Shown here: positions 13,268 to 24,128 of the stretch, piece by piece | Numbering within the stretch: position 1 is the stretch's first letter | How the letters are laid out: every line of letters begins with the position of its first letter | Assembly (NCBI GenBank): GCA_965649825.1 | Contig: OZ287701.1 | Span: 930,001-994,000 of the forward strand | Length of the DNA stretch: 64,000 bases | Direction: 5' to 3' | Source: Penicillus capitatus | Lineage: Eukaryota > Chlorophyta | Notes under the pieces: model-generated | Seen by the model: only the letters and a program-made list of their open reading frames with translations | Databases searched by the model: none | Told to the model about the DNA's origin: nothing | Made by a program: the position numbers and the translations under genes

Positions 13268-13689
13268 ACGGACATCATTTTGACGATCTGATTCCTCTCC
13301 TCCTTCGAAGTCTACTTTGTAAGCGCAAAGCAAAGCGGAGAGTTAATGAGACTATTTTGGAAGTGATCAAACGATCGGTGTCACCTCTCTTTACACCTTT
13401 TGCTTGTGGATGATGGTGGCAGTGGGCGCCATGCTCACCTCTGATGCATGGATGGATGAGATGTGTCGTCACGTCGTCTCTTCAAACGTGGTACTGCTCA
13501 AAGTTGCGCGGTGTTTCAGATCAGGTAAATTCTTTGCAATCCCGACTCCTTCAGAAAGCGTCGCCAGAGAGATATCCCCTTCGTCTGTGCTGAACAAGGA
13601 TTCGTATGCTTCAAAAGCCTAACATGCATGCATGGACATATGTGATATTTGTGGCGACTTTTGGCGCAAGAAAAGGGTTGCTGCAGCAT

Positions 13690-13900
13690 CGAAATGTGAC
13701 ACAGTCATTAAGGAGAAGACCCCGCTTGCGGATTCTACTCCTCGATATACCAAGAGATCTGTCGAAATCGTGACAGCCACTGCTTTAGCAAAGGGATGTA
13801 CCCCCAACTAAGCGGTCCACGTCTGGATCCAAGATCAGGAAGAAGACGTATTTCAATACCTCGACTGAGACACGCATTCGCTTCTGAGGAAATGTTACGC
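13690..13900 (+). pseudogene. Decayed aldo-keto reductase fragment
   Basis: One frame reads VEIVTATALAKGCTPN, a stop, then AVHVWIQDQEEDVFQYLD. This lines up with the fifth exon of the AKR genes ([34 protein letters not shown]). The stop codon and the missing cofactor loop show it is dead. It lies 420 bp after intact copy 2 in the same orientation, so it is probably the remnant of a tandem duplicate. Confidence 0.75.
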
Positions 13901-15882
13901 ATTTCAGCACGATGAGAAGTCAGTGCTTACCTGCGGCGACGACGCGATGCGACAGAAGACTAAACGTGACACTGTGTTCCGTGTACTGAGTGGTCATCCT
14001 ATTCTCATACCGTGATCGAGCAGAGGTATGACCAACACTCGGTTGTAGCCATCCTCACAGCTCTTACTCAAACCTCGCCTGATTTAAGGGGACATTCACG
14101 GCGCTGACGCGCTCCTCGCCACACAAACAGCCGCCTCACTCTAATCAAGCTGCGCACGACTCTCCTGAGCCGCCTTTACACCGAAACTGGCCAGAAAGCC
14201 AGCCCACCTATAGAAATCCACTGCGCGCACCTAAAGAAACAACTTGCGCCGAACACCGAGCAGGCATCGACGAGAAAGAGCCGCAGGACCGTGCGATTTC
14301 GAGGCTGTGGAGCCATGAGAGGCGCTTCGACTGTCAGAACTCTGTTTCCGAACTCGCCATCGCCAGAAAACGCCGTCGCCGCCAAAAACGCACTCGGAGA
14401 GTGGCTGAACCGTGTTCGCGCTGCTTTCTTGTAACACGGGCAGCTTTCCGCAGAGGGCGTCTCTTGGCTGGAGACTTGGCAGGAAGGCATCTCCTGAAAC
14501 CCGCTACTGAACGCCGAAGACAGTGATCTGAACGACACTTCCGCCGCCAAGAACCGCGAAGTCGAATGGCGTGCAGATTCAGGTGTAACGCGCATGCATG
14601 GAAAGCAGATACGGCCGAGGACGCCGTATGCGAAACAACGCATACGACGCCCTCGACCGTATTGGGAGGCCAGGAACGCAAACTACACGCACGCCTTCCG
14701 CTGTACAAACGTCACATCCCATGCATCAGTCGGAGTAAGCGGCCCGTCTCCTCTTTTTGCAGGCGGCCGGAGGTGGCAGGGACGTCACAAGAAACGTGCC
14801 TGCTCTCCGCACCAGGCTCTCCGGAGCGAGAAGAAAAACTGAACATATGGCTGCCGCAGTTCGAGGGATAAGACGTCGATCACGGATCATGAAACCAGCG
14901 TTTTCGGCTTTGACGGAGAGTTACAGAATAATCTCTCGCCTTCCACTCCTTTTACTCTCGCTCAACAGCGTTTGTCTTCGTTTTCCGAAGCACGGCGTCT
15001 CATCTCCTTTCGTCCTTTCACGCGGCGTGTAACCGGCTGTGTGCCTGGGTTATACGCAATGATTGCATTTTCCGCTTCGTTAATAGATGTTCGGAGTTTA
15101 AAAGCGTATGAGGACTCTGCCATACCAACATATCTACTACTCTTCGTTCCATGCCTCGCGCCCGTCGCCAACTCGCTCGCTGTGCCTGTCTTGACTGCAC
15201 TCCGGAGTCGGAGTCAATAAACGCCGCTTTCGCCACAACGACTCCTCGACCGGTAAGCAACGCGTCATGCACCATCTGATTAAAACGATGCCTGCCAGGA
15301 CCCTCCGCCCAAATGTCTGGTCGTTTTCCACACCAACATCAACAAAGCAGACATTCAAGTACCTCCTCCTTCATCGTGGCGATGCACAGGGTTTCGTGGA
15401 TACGTTTAGGTCGAGGAGGACAAGGCTGGCTCCTTCCTTCCTCACATAGATTCCATCGTCCGCGAAGGCGGCTGTGGTCTGCTCTCGGTTAATGGCACGT
15501 TGTCAGGTTCCGATGTCGCATTCTCAGACGCAGATCTCACGGTGGACTGGTAGCAGATGACGCCACGCTTAGCGCAGCGGAGAGTCTGCGTCAGTTGCTC
15601 TCGCCGCCGGGCGAGGTTCGGGCAGGGGCAGGGCGGAACGATCAAGGAGAGCAATCCAACCAGCCATCCGCGGCAACACTCCCGAAACAGTTGTTCGAGA
15701 GGTCCGTCTTCGGGGAGACAGCTCATCTCATGAAGAATGCGTTTCCACAGATTCCAAGGCATGCGAGCATCTCTCTGCTCTCCCATGCAACACGTTCGAG
15801 ACATCGGGGCGCGCCACGGCCTCTCGGTCTACGATTCAAGACGCGACCCTGTATCAACATCCAGTCCTCAATCCATAGCACA
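13901..15882. other. About 2 kb without an assignable gene
   Basis: Several open frames overlap on both strands (for example 14176-14643 minus, 14334-14708 minus, and plus-strand stretches from about 14,310), but none shows a known motif or a convincing exon join. From about 15,290 to 15,570 a plus frame reads as plausible protein (GQGWLLPSSHIDSIVREGGC), which could be an exon of an unrecognised gene. Base composition is GC-rich and gene-like, so an unfamiliar gene here would not be surprising. Confidence 0.35.
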
Positions 15883-16419
15883 ATGGGCTGCCCAACGACT
15901 GGGTACCTCATTCCAGTCACACTCTACTTCGCATCACTCTTCTGCTCAGGTTTTGGCTCTCCCTCCAATCGGGGAGCGCAGAATGATAACGCAGTGTTCG
16001 TCCACGTGGACGGCCAACTGCCTCTGTACGATCAAGCAAACGTAACTTCACTGGAGTGGGTAGACGCATTCATCAAGGCCTTCGACGAGACACAGAACGC
16101 CAAGATGTCGACGCTGACGATCTTCGTAGGGGGACCCATCGATAAAAAAGACCTCTCGCCTGTCACCGGCGGAGAGGCAGTCATGCAAGGGGGTTATTCT
16201 TTCCTTCAGCCCTTTCAAAGCGCTGAATCATCCATTAGCCATTCAGACACAATGTTTATTGTTTCGCGTCGTCTCCAAGGCGTCGTCCGGCGCGACGCCT
16301 TTGCACGACTGCGTGATTTTGCCTTGTTTCATCAAGGCGCCTATTCAACGATGCCATTGGATCGTCTTCTCCCGGATGTCGCTTACAAAATTGGTTGTGC
16401 CAAGAAGTACGGCTCCTAA
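15883..16419 (+). CDS. Putative small secreted protein, unknown
   Basis: A 178-residue frame from ATG 15883. The N-terminus has a hydrophobic core (LIPVTLYFASLFCSGFG) followed by a polar stretch, which looks like a signal peptide. The rest is mixed alpha/beta with no family I recognise. The reading frame is open further upstream to 15595, but that part is low in quality, so I take the ATG that gives the signal peptide. Its stop codon is 3 bp before the ATG of the cryptochrome/photolyase gene, which is very tight for a eukaryote; either the frame is not a real gene, or the two transcripts overlap. Confidence 0.45.
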   Translation: MGCPTTGYLIPVTLYFASLFCSGFGSPSNRGAQNDNAVFVHVDGQLPLYDQANVTSLEWVDAFIKAFDETQNAKMSTLTIFVGGPIDKKDLSPVTGGEAVMQGGYSFLQPFQSAESSISHSDTMFIVSRRLQGVVRRDAFARLRDFALFHQGAYSTMPLDRLLPDVAYKIGCAKKYGS

Positions 16420-16422
16420 GTG

Positions 16423-18241
16423 ATGGCCTTCCGTTTAATCGTGCTCTTTCGAAATGACCTCCGCCTCCACGACAACGTCGTCCTCTCCACGGCCGCCCAT
16501 CGCATCCGCAAGCGCAAGTCCGACGAGGTCGCCTGTTCGGAGGGTGTCTCGCCGAACCGAGTAGAGTCGTTGGTTCGAAGGTGCTGCCGATCTACTGCTT
16601 CGACCCTCGTCAGTTCGAAGCGAATCGACTGGACTACACGCGACAGCTCTACGGAGGACCGAAGACAGGAGTGCATCGCGCCGCGTTTCTTCTCGAGTCT
16701 GTGCTGGATCTCAAACGCAGCCTGCAGGCCGTCCGCAGCGATCTTCTGATCGCAGTGGGCCGCACGGACGACATCGTCGCCAGTAGACCTCAGTCCCTGC
16801 TGAGGACGGCCACGCTCCTGCGGTGTAGAGTACGCGTCGCCGATGGGGACGATCGTTCTGGCACAGGAGGAAGTGACGTCTGAAGAGGCCAGCATCGAAC
16901 ACGCCATCCACCAGAGCCTTCGAGTGAGAAGGATCCTCTAAGAGGCGTCGTCCATTGGGAGTGTGTGAAATTCTGCCTCAGGGTGTGGGACACCTCGAGC
17001 TGTTCTGGGGATCGACGCTGTTCCACGTCGAGGACATCCCTTTCGAACGCAACTTTCGCGACTTTCCCAACACACCGCATTCCTTCCTGGACCGAGTGAC
17101 GCCGCCGTGGGCTTCTCTGCTGTCACATCAGGGGCGTTTGCTTCACAGGTGGTGCAGAGAATCTATCCAGATCTGGCCATCCGGGTGCGAAACCTCTTCG
17201 GAGATGTGATCCCGGGCAGTCTGCCTTTTCCCGACGACGATGAGATTCGGAAGGCCTGCGCGTACGAGCCCACGCTGCTGGATCTCCCACTTCCTCCGAG
17301 CGATCAGAAAATGGCACATACGATACATCCACTGTCCTCCTTTCGTTTCAAGGTCTCACCGACTCTGTTCGTGATCGCGTGTCCGACCACGCTTGGCGTT
17401 GGAGGGAGGCGAGAAGGAGGGACTGGCGCGTTTGAAGTCGTACGTGTGGGAGAAGGGAGGTCTAGACGCCTTCAGTCATCGACGTTACGCCCTGTCCGGG
17501 CCCAACTTCTCGTCGAAGCTCTCTCCCTGGCTTGCATCCGGATGTCTCTCTCCGCGTCAGGTCTGGCGAGAGATCGCCGTTTACGAGAACCGTCGAGGGC
17601 CCAACAAATCCACCGAAGAAATGAAATACGCCCTCGGCTACAGGGATTGGATGAAGTTCATTGCCCACAAGTACGGATCCATGATCTTCTATCGAGTAAG
17701 CGCCTCTATCGCAACATCCTCCTCCAGCGGCGTGCAGACAGGAGTGATCGGCAATCCCATCTCGTCGAGATTTCGATGGAGAAAGGACGACGACATCGTA
17801 CAGAGATGGAAGGATGGAATGACGGGCGTTCCCTTCGTCGACGCCGCCATGAGAGAATTGAAGCAGACGGGGTACATTTCCAATAGGAGTCGAATGATCG
17901 CCGCCAATTTCTTCACGACTGAGATGCGAACGGACTGGCGATTGGGGGCGGCGCATTACGAGTCCTGCCTCATCGACTACGACGTCTGTTCCAACTGGGT
18001 CAACTGGCTCATCGCCGCCAATCTCCTGAACGAAAAGAACCTCTACCTTCGTGTCGTGCAGCAGTCCATGGAACTCGATCCAGACGGCTCTTACGTTCGG
18101 CGATGGGTTCCGGAAGTGGCATCGCTTCCCGATCTGTGGATCCATCGTCCGTGGGAGGCACCGGAAGAGGTCCTGCAGAAGTCCAATGTCGTTTTGGGCA
18201 CGTCGTATCCCGAGCCGATTCCTGGACGATACATAAAATGA
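16423..18241 (+). CDS. Cryptochrome/photolyase family protein, DASH-like
   Basis: Seven exons: 16423-16527, 16581-16782, 16829-16923, 16982-17095, 17149-17352, 17405-17695, 17738-18241; introns 42-58 nt; the sum is 505 codons, 504 residues, open throughout. The N-terminal photolyase domain reads LIVLFRN DLRLHDN and LPIYCFDPRQF. The antenna-domain end reads VLAQEEVTSEEASIEHAI then LELFWGSTLFHVEDIPF, typical of CRY-DASH. The FAD-binding half follows with GGEKEGLARLKSYVWEK, LSPWLASGCLSPRQVW, GVPFVDAAMRELKQTGYISN and IDYDVCSNWVNW. Family role: flavin-based blue-light sensing and/or repair of UV lesions in single-stranded DNA. The stretch after NW (LIAANLLNEKNLYLR) departs from the usual GAGVGNDPRE pattern. 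No targeting peptide is obvious. Confidence 0.88.
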
Positions 18242-18616
18242 CAGGATGATGAACGGAACAGTACATTGTCTCTAATTGCATAGCGCTTAAAGAAATCGGA
18301 AGGGTCTGTGGTTTTCAGAACATCGTACCGAGGATCAACAACGAGTAATTGACGAATCAATCCCCATCGGCTAACTACTGGATCACTCCCATGCCCTCAA
18401 CTTATTTCTAACATACAACATGGGTTCCTATGCCCTGTCCACTGCCGATCCTCCTGATGTGACCTTTATCTTTGACCACCTTGTCACAACAGGACAACTT
18501 TCATCAGTAAGGGGACCATGAAATAGTAAAAGTCAGTCCAACAAAAAACAGATGTCACAGTCATACCACAGGTCCACTGAAAAGACGACAGAAGGCAAAA
18601 GCGTTGAAAAACATGA
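18242..18616. other. Convergent 3' interval
   Basis: The interval lies between the convergent cryptochrome/photolyase gene and the minus-strand secreted protein. It is AT-richer than its flanks, with no open frame of interest, and probably holds the two 3' UTRs. Confidence 0.4.
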
Positions 18617-19974
18617 TCATTTTGAGATCTTGCCTTTGCCCTTCTTGTCAGACTTGGCCGATTTCACAGAACCCTTCAGAGAGATTTTGTCAGATTTTGC
18701 CGAACGTGTCTCTTTCCTTTCCGTCTTCTCGGATTTAACCGATACTTCGTCGGACACCCTTTTCGATTTGGTACCTTTGCTCTTGGTCTCTTTCTCTGCC
18801 TCATTTCCTACGACATCCCACACGACTCAGCAGGCAAAGACACGGTATGGCGGCGCCGACCTGTCTTTGAAGTCTTGACTGATGTTTTTCTGGAGGATCC
18901 CTTGTTCTTGCCTTTGGATCCTTTTGCCGGACAGAGGCATTTTTCATCGGGTTGGCAGTCAGGTGTTCCACAAAGCCAAATGACTCGGGGTGCCCTCGTG
19001 AATAGATTGTGTTCACACTGTTTCGCGCCTTCTTTCTTGTTGATCACTTTGCACGAACAGAGACCCGAAGACACAGCCTTGTTATCGCCGCAGCACTTGG
19101 CGGCTGTCCCTTTACACGGTGCTAAAAAACATTCGGTGATCGAGAGATACTCTTCGTTGTCGAATCCGCGGAAAAAATGTTGTGCACGTCCATCTTCGAT
19201 CGCCCACTGTTCTGCATCGATGAAGAGGTACTTGATATAGGTACAACCGTCACCTAAAGCGCCGCCACTCAGTTTAGCGCCGTCGGAATCGCTGACCACC
19301 CTCTTGCCTTTCTTTTTCTTGTCTTTCATGTCCTTGCGGTAGAGAAGTGCATCGAGCAGGTGGTGATGATCTGCGTTTGTATCCGTCACGGCCAAGGCAT
19401 TGTAGAGGCCTTCCGATACTTTGAATCCATATCCATTGCCTTCGGCCTCATCCATCGCTTCCGAATTGACGGAGTAGAAGTACGTTGTCTTTTTTGGACT
19501 CAATTCCAAAAGGGCGGCGAGGGACTTGACAATGGTAATGCCTTTGGCATTTGTCCAGAGGTCAGCCAAAATGGCAATTTGCTTCTTTCGGTCGCCTCTG
19601 TCAATTTTCTTAACGACCTTCAATGCTTCTTCCTCGCCAAAACGAATCATGCTCTCTGCACACAGCAAACCCTTGTCGTCATATAGCTCATAACGGCAGA
19701 CGCAGTGCCGGTGGTTTGTGCGTGTGGTTGGTGTGTTCGGGCACGAAGGCGGCCGACGGAGATGTGTGGTGGTGTCGTTACCTTGTTCTTTATTAAGCGT
19801 CGCTTGTTGGATGAAATAGGCCTCGAGGGCATCTTCTTCGCGTTCCTTGTTTGCAAGCTCTTTGTTTTTCTTCTTTTGGAATAATTCGCGTCCGCTGCCG
19901 TCGGCTCTGGCGTTCGCCGAGGACAAGATGGCCAGACATGCCAGACACCAGAGCAAACGCATCTGGAATCGCAT
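18617..19974 (-). CDS. Secreted Cys-rich protein with Lys/Ser tail, unknown family
   Basis: Two exons on the minus strand, 19974-18861 and 18807-18617, with a 53-nt intron; 435 codons, 434 residues. ATG 19974 gives a clear signal peptide (MRFQMRLLWCLACLAILSSA). Next come a charged helical stretch, a domain containing AILADLWTNAKGITIVKSLA, and a Cys-rich region (ECFLAPCKGTAAKCCGD, GTPDCQPDEKCLCPAKGS). The C-terminus is a low-complexity tail of Lys, Ser and Thr, encoded mainly by the second exon and ending KGKGKISK. A stretch near 19710-19785 (Thr/Pro/His-rich) might be a further unspliced intron, though I see no clean acceptor. Probably exported to the cell surface or wall; the basic tail could bind an acidic matrix. 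Function unknown. Confidence 0.65.
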
Positions 19975-20371
19975 TGCTGGAAGGAACAGACGTCGTTTAG
20001 GAAACGAAGTCGAAATGATAAACGCAATTCGCCTCAACGGTCGCCAAGGCCGGCAAAGAATTCTTACGACTTTTGCGAACTAACGACAAAGCCGTGGTGA
20101 ACAATCAACGTTTAAAACGAAACGCGTCACGCATAACCGTCGGCACTTCTCTGTGAAGTATGCGGCCGACCATCAAGATGAACTCTGGCGGTTGGACGAG
20201 AAGCCGAACGGCCCATGACGCACCATCAGAGCATCGGCCTATCTGTTTCAGAGATGATATCTATCGACAAGGTTACAGCGAATAGAATATTCCATACTAA
20301 GCAGATAAATGTTGGCAAAAACATTCCAAGAATCGTACCCGAAAGAGAAGACCATCATCAAAAAGCACATC
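19975..20371. other. Intergenic, 5' of secreted protein and 3' of GH32
   Basis: No gene seen. It separates the start of the minus-strand secreted-protein gene from the end of the minus-strand GH32 gene, so it should contain the promoter of the former. Confidence 0.4.
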
Positions 20372-22663
20372 CTAGTCGCAATGTATGGAGGAGGCGTTTA
20401 CGGGGTCAACGGAATGCATCTGAGGAGAAGTGCTGTTGATCTCCGGCATCCCGAACAGCGGCGTGTCTTTTAATGGGTCGTTTGGTATGGAAGCGAGCGA
20501 GGCATCCTCTTTCCAGATGGACTGCATCTCATAGACCTCAGCTGAGAGGACGTTGGATGCGCCGCCAAAGGAGACGAGATCCAAACCGGAGTCCTCTCGG
20601 TCGAGAGGAGCGCCTCTGTAGACGCGGGTGCTCAGTACCTCGCCGGATCCGGTGAAGATTTCCAGAGAGGAATGGTCGAGGATGATCCGGAGATGAAGGG
20701 CTTCTCCGGGATGCCAGTCGACGGGGCCACCGATACGGCGGCTGTTGTCCGGGTCTGACCACAGGAGAGGGGGTAAGGTATGGAGAAACGTATCAGAGGG
20801 GATGGACCTAAGAAGAATTCCATGGTGTCTGGGTTGAGAGCTTCGAAGACAACTTCCAAGCAGCTTCTCTCCCAATCGAAGACAATGGCGGCGGTGCCCT
20901 CTCCTCCAACACGCCACGAACGCAACAGCACACCTACCACCAGCCATTGGCAGCCTGTATACCATGGCTAAGATCCGTCCGTACCTACGGCATCGGATGT
21001 GCCCTTCTCAAACGCCAGTTCCATGTCGATGGCCTGACCGCTGACGTTCTCGATCGGAATCGGGTCTTCCGGAAAGAGAGCCACCTGCAGACACACGTCC
21101 GGATGAGGTAGAGATGGCACGATCCAGTCGGCTGACGTGCTCCGCTTTCCATTCACATTCGGATCTGAGTTGATCGATGCGATCGGCTGGTTGCTGGAAG
21201 AGCCTGCCTTTGTGCAATGTTAATTTTCGTGGTATGCTTAGACATCCTGCATAGTCGTAGGACCCAACAGTGCGCCTCTCCTGGAGCCATGCCCACAGCA
21301 ACGTCTCTCCGTTCTCGTCTTCCATGAGATTCGGCGCATAGACAATATCGCCGAGGTCAAGACGCGTCGGCGCCGTTTCTGTGTCGAAATGAAACACGTC
21401 TTCGTCATCCAGATGCCCCAGCCAATACAGTACAGGATTTGTCGGCGCATCCGGCGAGATACAGAAGAAATAGGTACTCCTACAGCACCACCACAGAAAT
21501 GTACACCTGCTCACAAACAGCAGCCATACGCACGTTCGATCCGGTTCGTTTGTGTCGGCCGCCGCCACCGCCGCCGGAGATGTCTGTAACGAGAGCTGCT
21601 GTAGTTGCGAGTCGATGCTGACGGGTTCCGACTCTCCGTTGCTGCTGCTCGGACGTTTGTTCGTTCGTGCACCAGGCTTCGGCCGATGTGACTGGAGTTT
21701 GCTTAGCAATGGGCATTCCCACATAGCGCCAGTATCTGCATCGCCCGTACACAGGTGTCCCACAAATTTCCAATCTGAAGCAGTCGTTGCTCTCCATGTG
21801 ATGCCGAGGACAGCAGAGGCGCTTCTAACTTGATAGGACATCCTTTGAGGTATACTTGAGGACTGTCCCTCCTCTGCCTTTGATACCGCTGCCGATCAAC
21901 ATCAGCCATTCGTTATCTGCATCGCCCTTTCTAAAGATGAACGGATCTCGCCATCCAGTCAGACCGGAACTCGCCGGAGGCAAACGCAGAATCGGTTCGG
22001 GCACTTTCTTCCACTTCATCATCAAATCATCATCTGCAGCGACGCCTCCCTGACACGAGGACCCTTTGTATGACGGCCTACTTGGATCGGCGACGGCTGC
22101 TAACTGCGTTTCGATAAAGGGCAGGTTCAAGTCGGCGTCGGCAGGAGGCAAGTTATCCTTGCAGTTGCTCCGTAGTCGTGCGCCTGTGTATAGAATGGTC
22201 GGAACGCCTTCGCTGTTTTTGATGCACGTTCCTGATGTACCACAACAGCTGTCACATCATCTGGGTATCTAAGCACGTCCAGTGCGCTACCTGAAAAGCA
22301 ACCGTCGGCGTCGAATCCTCCATGGCTCGGTTGGAGAGCGATGGGCAAATGTTCCCACAACACCAGATCTTCGCTGTAGGCGTGACCCCATACCAGTCCC
22401 CAATCCCATTCCACTCGATTCGGAACGTGCTGATAGAACCTGACAGCACACAGTACTTAAGCTCTCACTCTTTCTCACACAGAAAATCACACAAATGGTA
22501 GCGACCGTGACAATAGATAGGACCATTTGGGTCATTTAACCAACCGGAGAGCGGCATAACATGAAACTGCGGTCGGTCGGGATCACGTATAAGCACTCCG
22601 TCCTAAAGGCGCGACGTCTCCTATGCGCTATCTCCATACAGCAGCACCCACCACTTGTGCCAT
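20372..22663 (-). CDS. Glycoside hydrolase family 32, beta-fructofuranosidase-like
   Basis: Nine exons on the minus strand: 22663-22652, 22602-22493, 22439-22291, 22231-21830, 21774-21534, 21479-21137, 21084-20985, 20933-20808, 20754-20372; introns 49-59 nt; 622 codons, 621 residues, open throughout. All three GH32 active-site motifs are present: WLNDPNG (nucleophile, Asp28), WRDPF (transition-state stabiliser) and MWECP (acid/base Glu). GCFSG and [10 protein letters not shown] are also family landmarks. The C-terminal beta-sandwich module shows [20 protein letters not shown]. The reaction is hydrolysis of terminal fructose from sucrose or fructans. The N-terminus is very short (MAQV from a 12-nt first exon) and shows no signal peptide, so the enzyme is cytosolic as drawn unless an upstream exon is missing. 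Confidence 0.9.
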
Positions 22664-23044
22664 TCTGTCCGTCTCTTTCGTCCTGCGTCGAAGAGAGACG
22701 CCCGAGAAGGCCGCTTTCGAACGCCTTCTGCGTTTCCGTATCGCTCTAGACGCGTTTGATTTGCGAACACCACGTATCACGCGCCTCGGATATCGAACGT
22801 TGTCCTGAGGCGCAGGCCAGTCACGCCTCGTAATTCTGCGAGATGCTGTTATGTTCATTGCACGGCAGATGGCGTCGAAGTGACGTGTCGCGTATGGAGC
22901 GACGTTACAGAACGCGGCTGGGTTGAACGCGAGGCGCAGACAGCAGAAATGGCATTGCGACGCCAGTGCTTGAGTTCACTGTTGCAGTTGTCGAGATCAG
23001 ACCAACGTCAGCTTCCATCATCATCTATCTCGACGCATTAGCTG
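22664..23044. other. Interval between GH32 start and AMMECR1 end
   Basis: No gene seen. A minus-strand frame continues upstream of the GH32 ATG to about 22,858 (Arg-rich) and could encode an extra N-terminal exon, but there is no supporting motif. Confidence 0.35.
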
Positions 23045-23892
23045 TCACGCACGATTCATGGACTGTTTGCGCCTTAGATACTCTTCGTACGTCAACGATG
23101 CCAGAGAACTGCGATAACGCGTGACATCCATCTTGGAGAGTAGATCGTAACTAATGACCGCTCGATAGCCTGACGTAACAGATCATGACGGTTGAGATGT
23201 CCAAGAGAAGAGAAGACCTGCCTGTCTTGCGAATCAGTCTTCGGATGGTCTCCTCACGCGACCAGCTGTTCTCTTCTGGAATGTGCGGAAGAAAAGTGGC
23301 ACTGCTGTGCGTCTGATTCTGTTCGTCGAAGAAGCGAATCACGATACCGTGTACACCCAATTCCCAATCCTGCAGACAGGCCATCACGCCACTGGGTCTG
23401 GCGGCGTCGATAGGTTCGTCGTACCAGCCAGTTGCTGGCGGTTTCGAAACGGAAGAGCAATGAAACACTGCAAGAGAGCAACGGAATCTCCTCCTCCCAA
23501 ATCGGATCGAAACGTCGATCTTCGAAGGCACTGGATCACGCCATCGCGATCACGTGAGATGCGGCGGCGGTGTCGAGAAGAGGCGGACAGACCTCTTGAG
23601 GGAAAACTCTTTGATACTAGAATGGAGCCATTTGGGTTGAAGACTGCCAATACATCCACGCATCTGATAGCCGTCCGCTTCTGTACAGCGCTTATCCCAC
23701 GTCACAAACACGCCACTGCGCACCAGGCGCGTTTTTGGAGAGGAGGATTTGGTGTGGATACCAATAGACATCGGGAAAAGCGGGTGGTGTCGTGCAGTTC
23801 TGTCCACGACAGCTCCAAATCAAAGCGTCAAAGCATTGCTCGCAATGCTTCTGCGTTGCCAGTGCATCGGCGTCGTGCATTGCGTTCTCCAT
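23045..23892 (-). CDS. AMMECR1-domain protein
   Basis: Five exons on the minus strand: 23892-23762, 23715-23593, 23530-23425, 23369-23222, 23169-23045; 211 codons, 210 residues. Family landmarks in order: an N-terminal CEQCFDALIWSCRG, GVFVTWDK, the signature QMRGCIGSLQPKWLHSSIKE, SAFEDRRFDPIWEEEIPLLS, DWELGVHGIVIRF, SATFLPHIPEENSW and a C-terminal LTYEEYLRRK. Length and order fit AMMECR1, a conserved one-domain protein of unsettled biochemical role. The fourth intron (23170-23221) begins with GC (CAG|GCAGGT) and is required for frame: splicing there gives the expected KTGYRAVISYDLL ending, while the nearby GT would give a premature stop. Confidence 0.9.
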
Positions 23893-24128
23893 ATCGACAA
23901 GCGATCGCGTACGACGTCAGCGACGGCCACGTTGACAAAAGAACCATCTCCATTGATCTGCATTTCCGCTCATCTCCGTTTCCGTTTCTGTGATTCTCAC
24001 CTCCCGACTGCCCTCCTGCGAATTGCAGAATGCCGAACGCGTCGACGCAGAAAGCGCCATGCCGCACCATCCATCCCCTTTACACTCCGAAGCCCTTTAC
24101 CTCGATGCGTGCCGCCAAGTGATACCCT

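Noticed and set aside
14176-14708. Two overlapping minus-strand frames of 124-155 codons
   Set aside because: Cys/Ser/Phe- and Arg-rich with no motif, and plus-strand frames of equal length overlap them. No evidence to prefer either.
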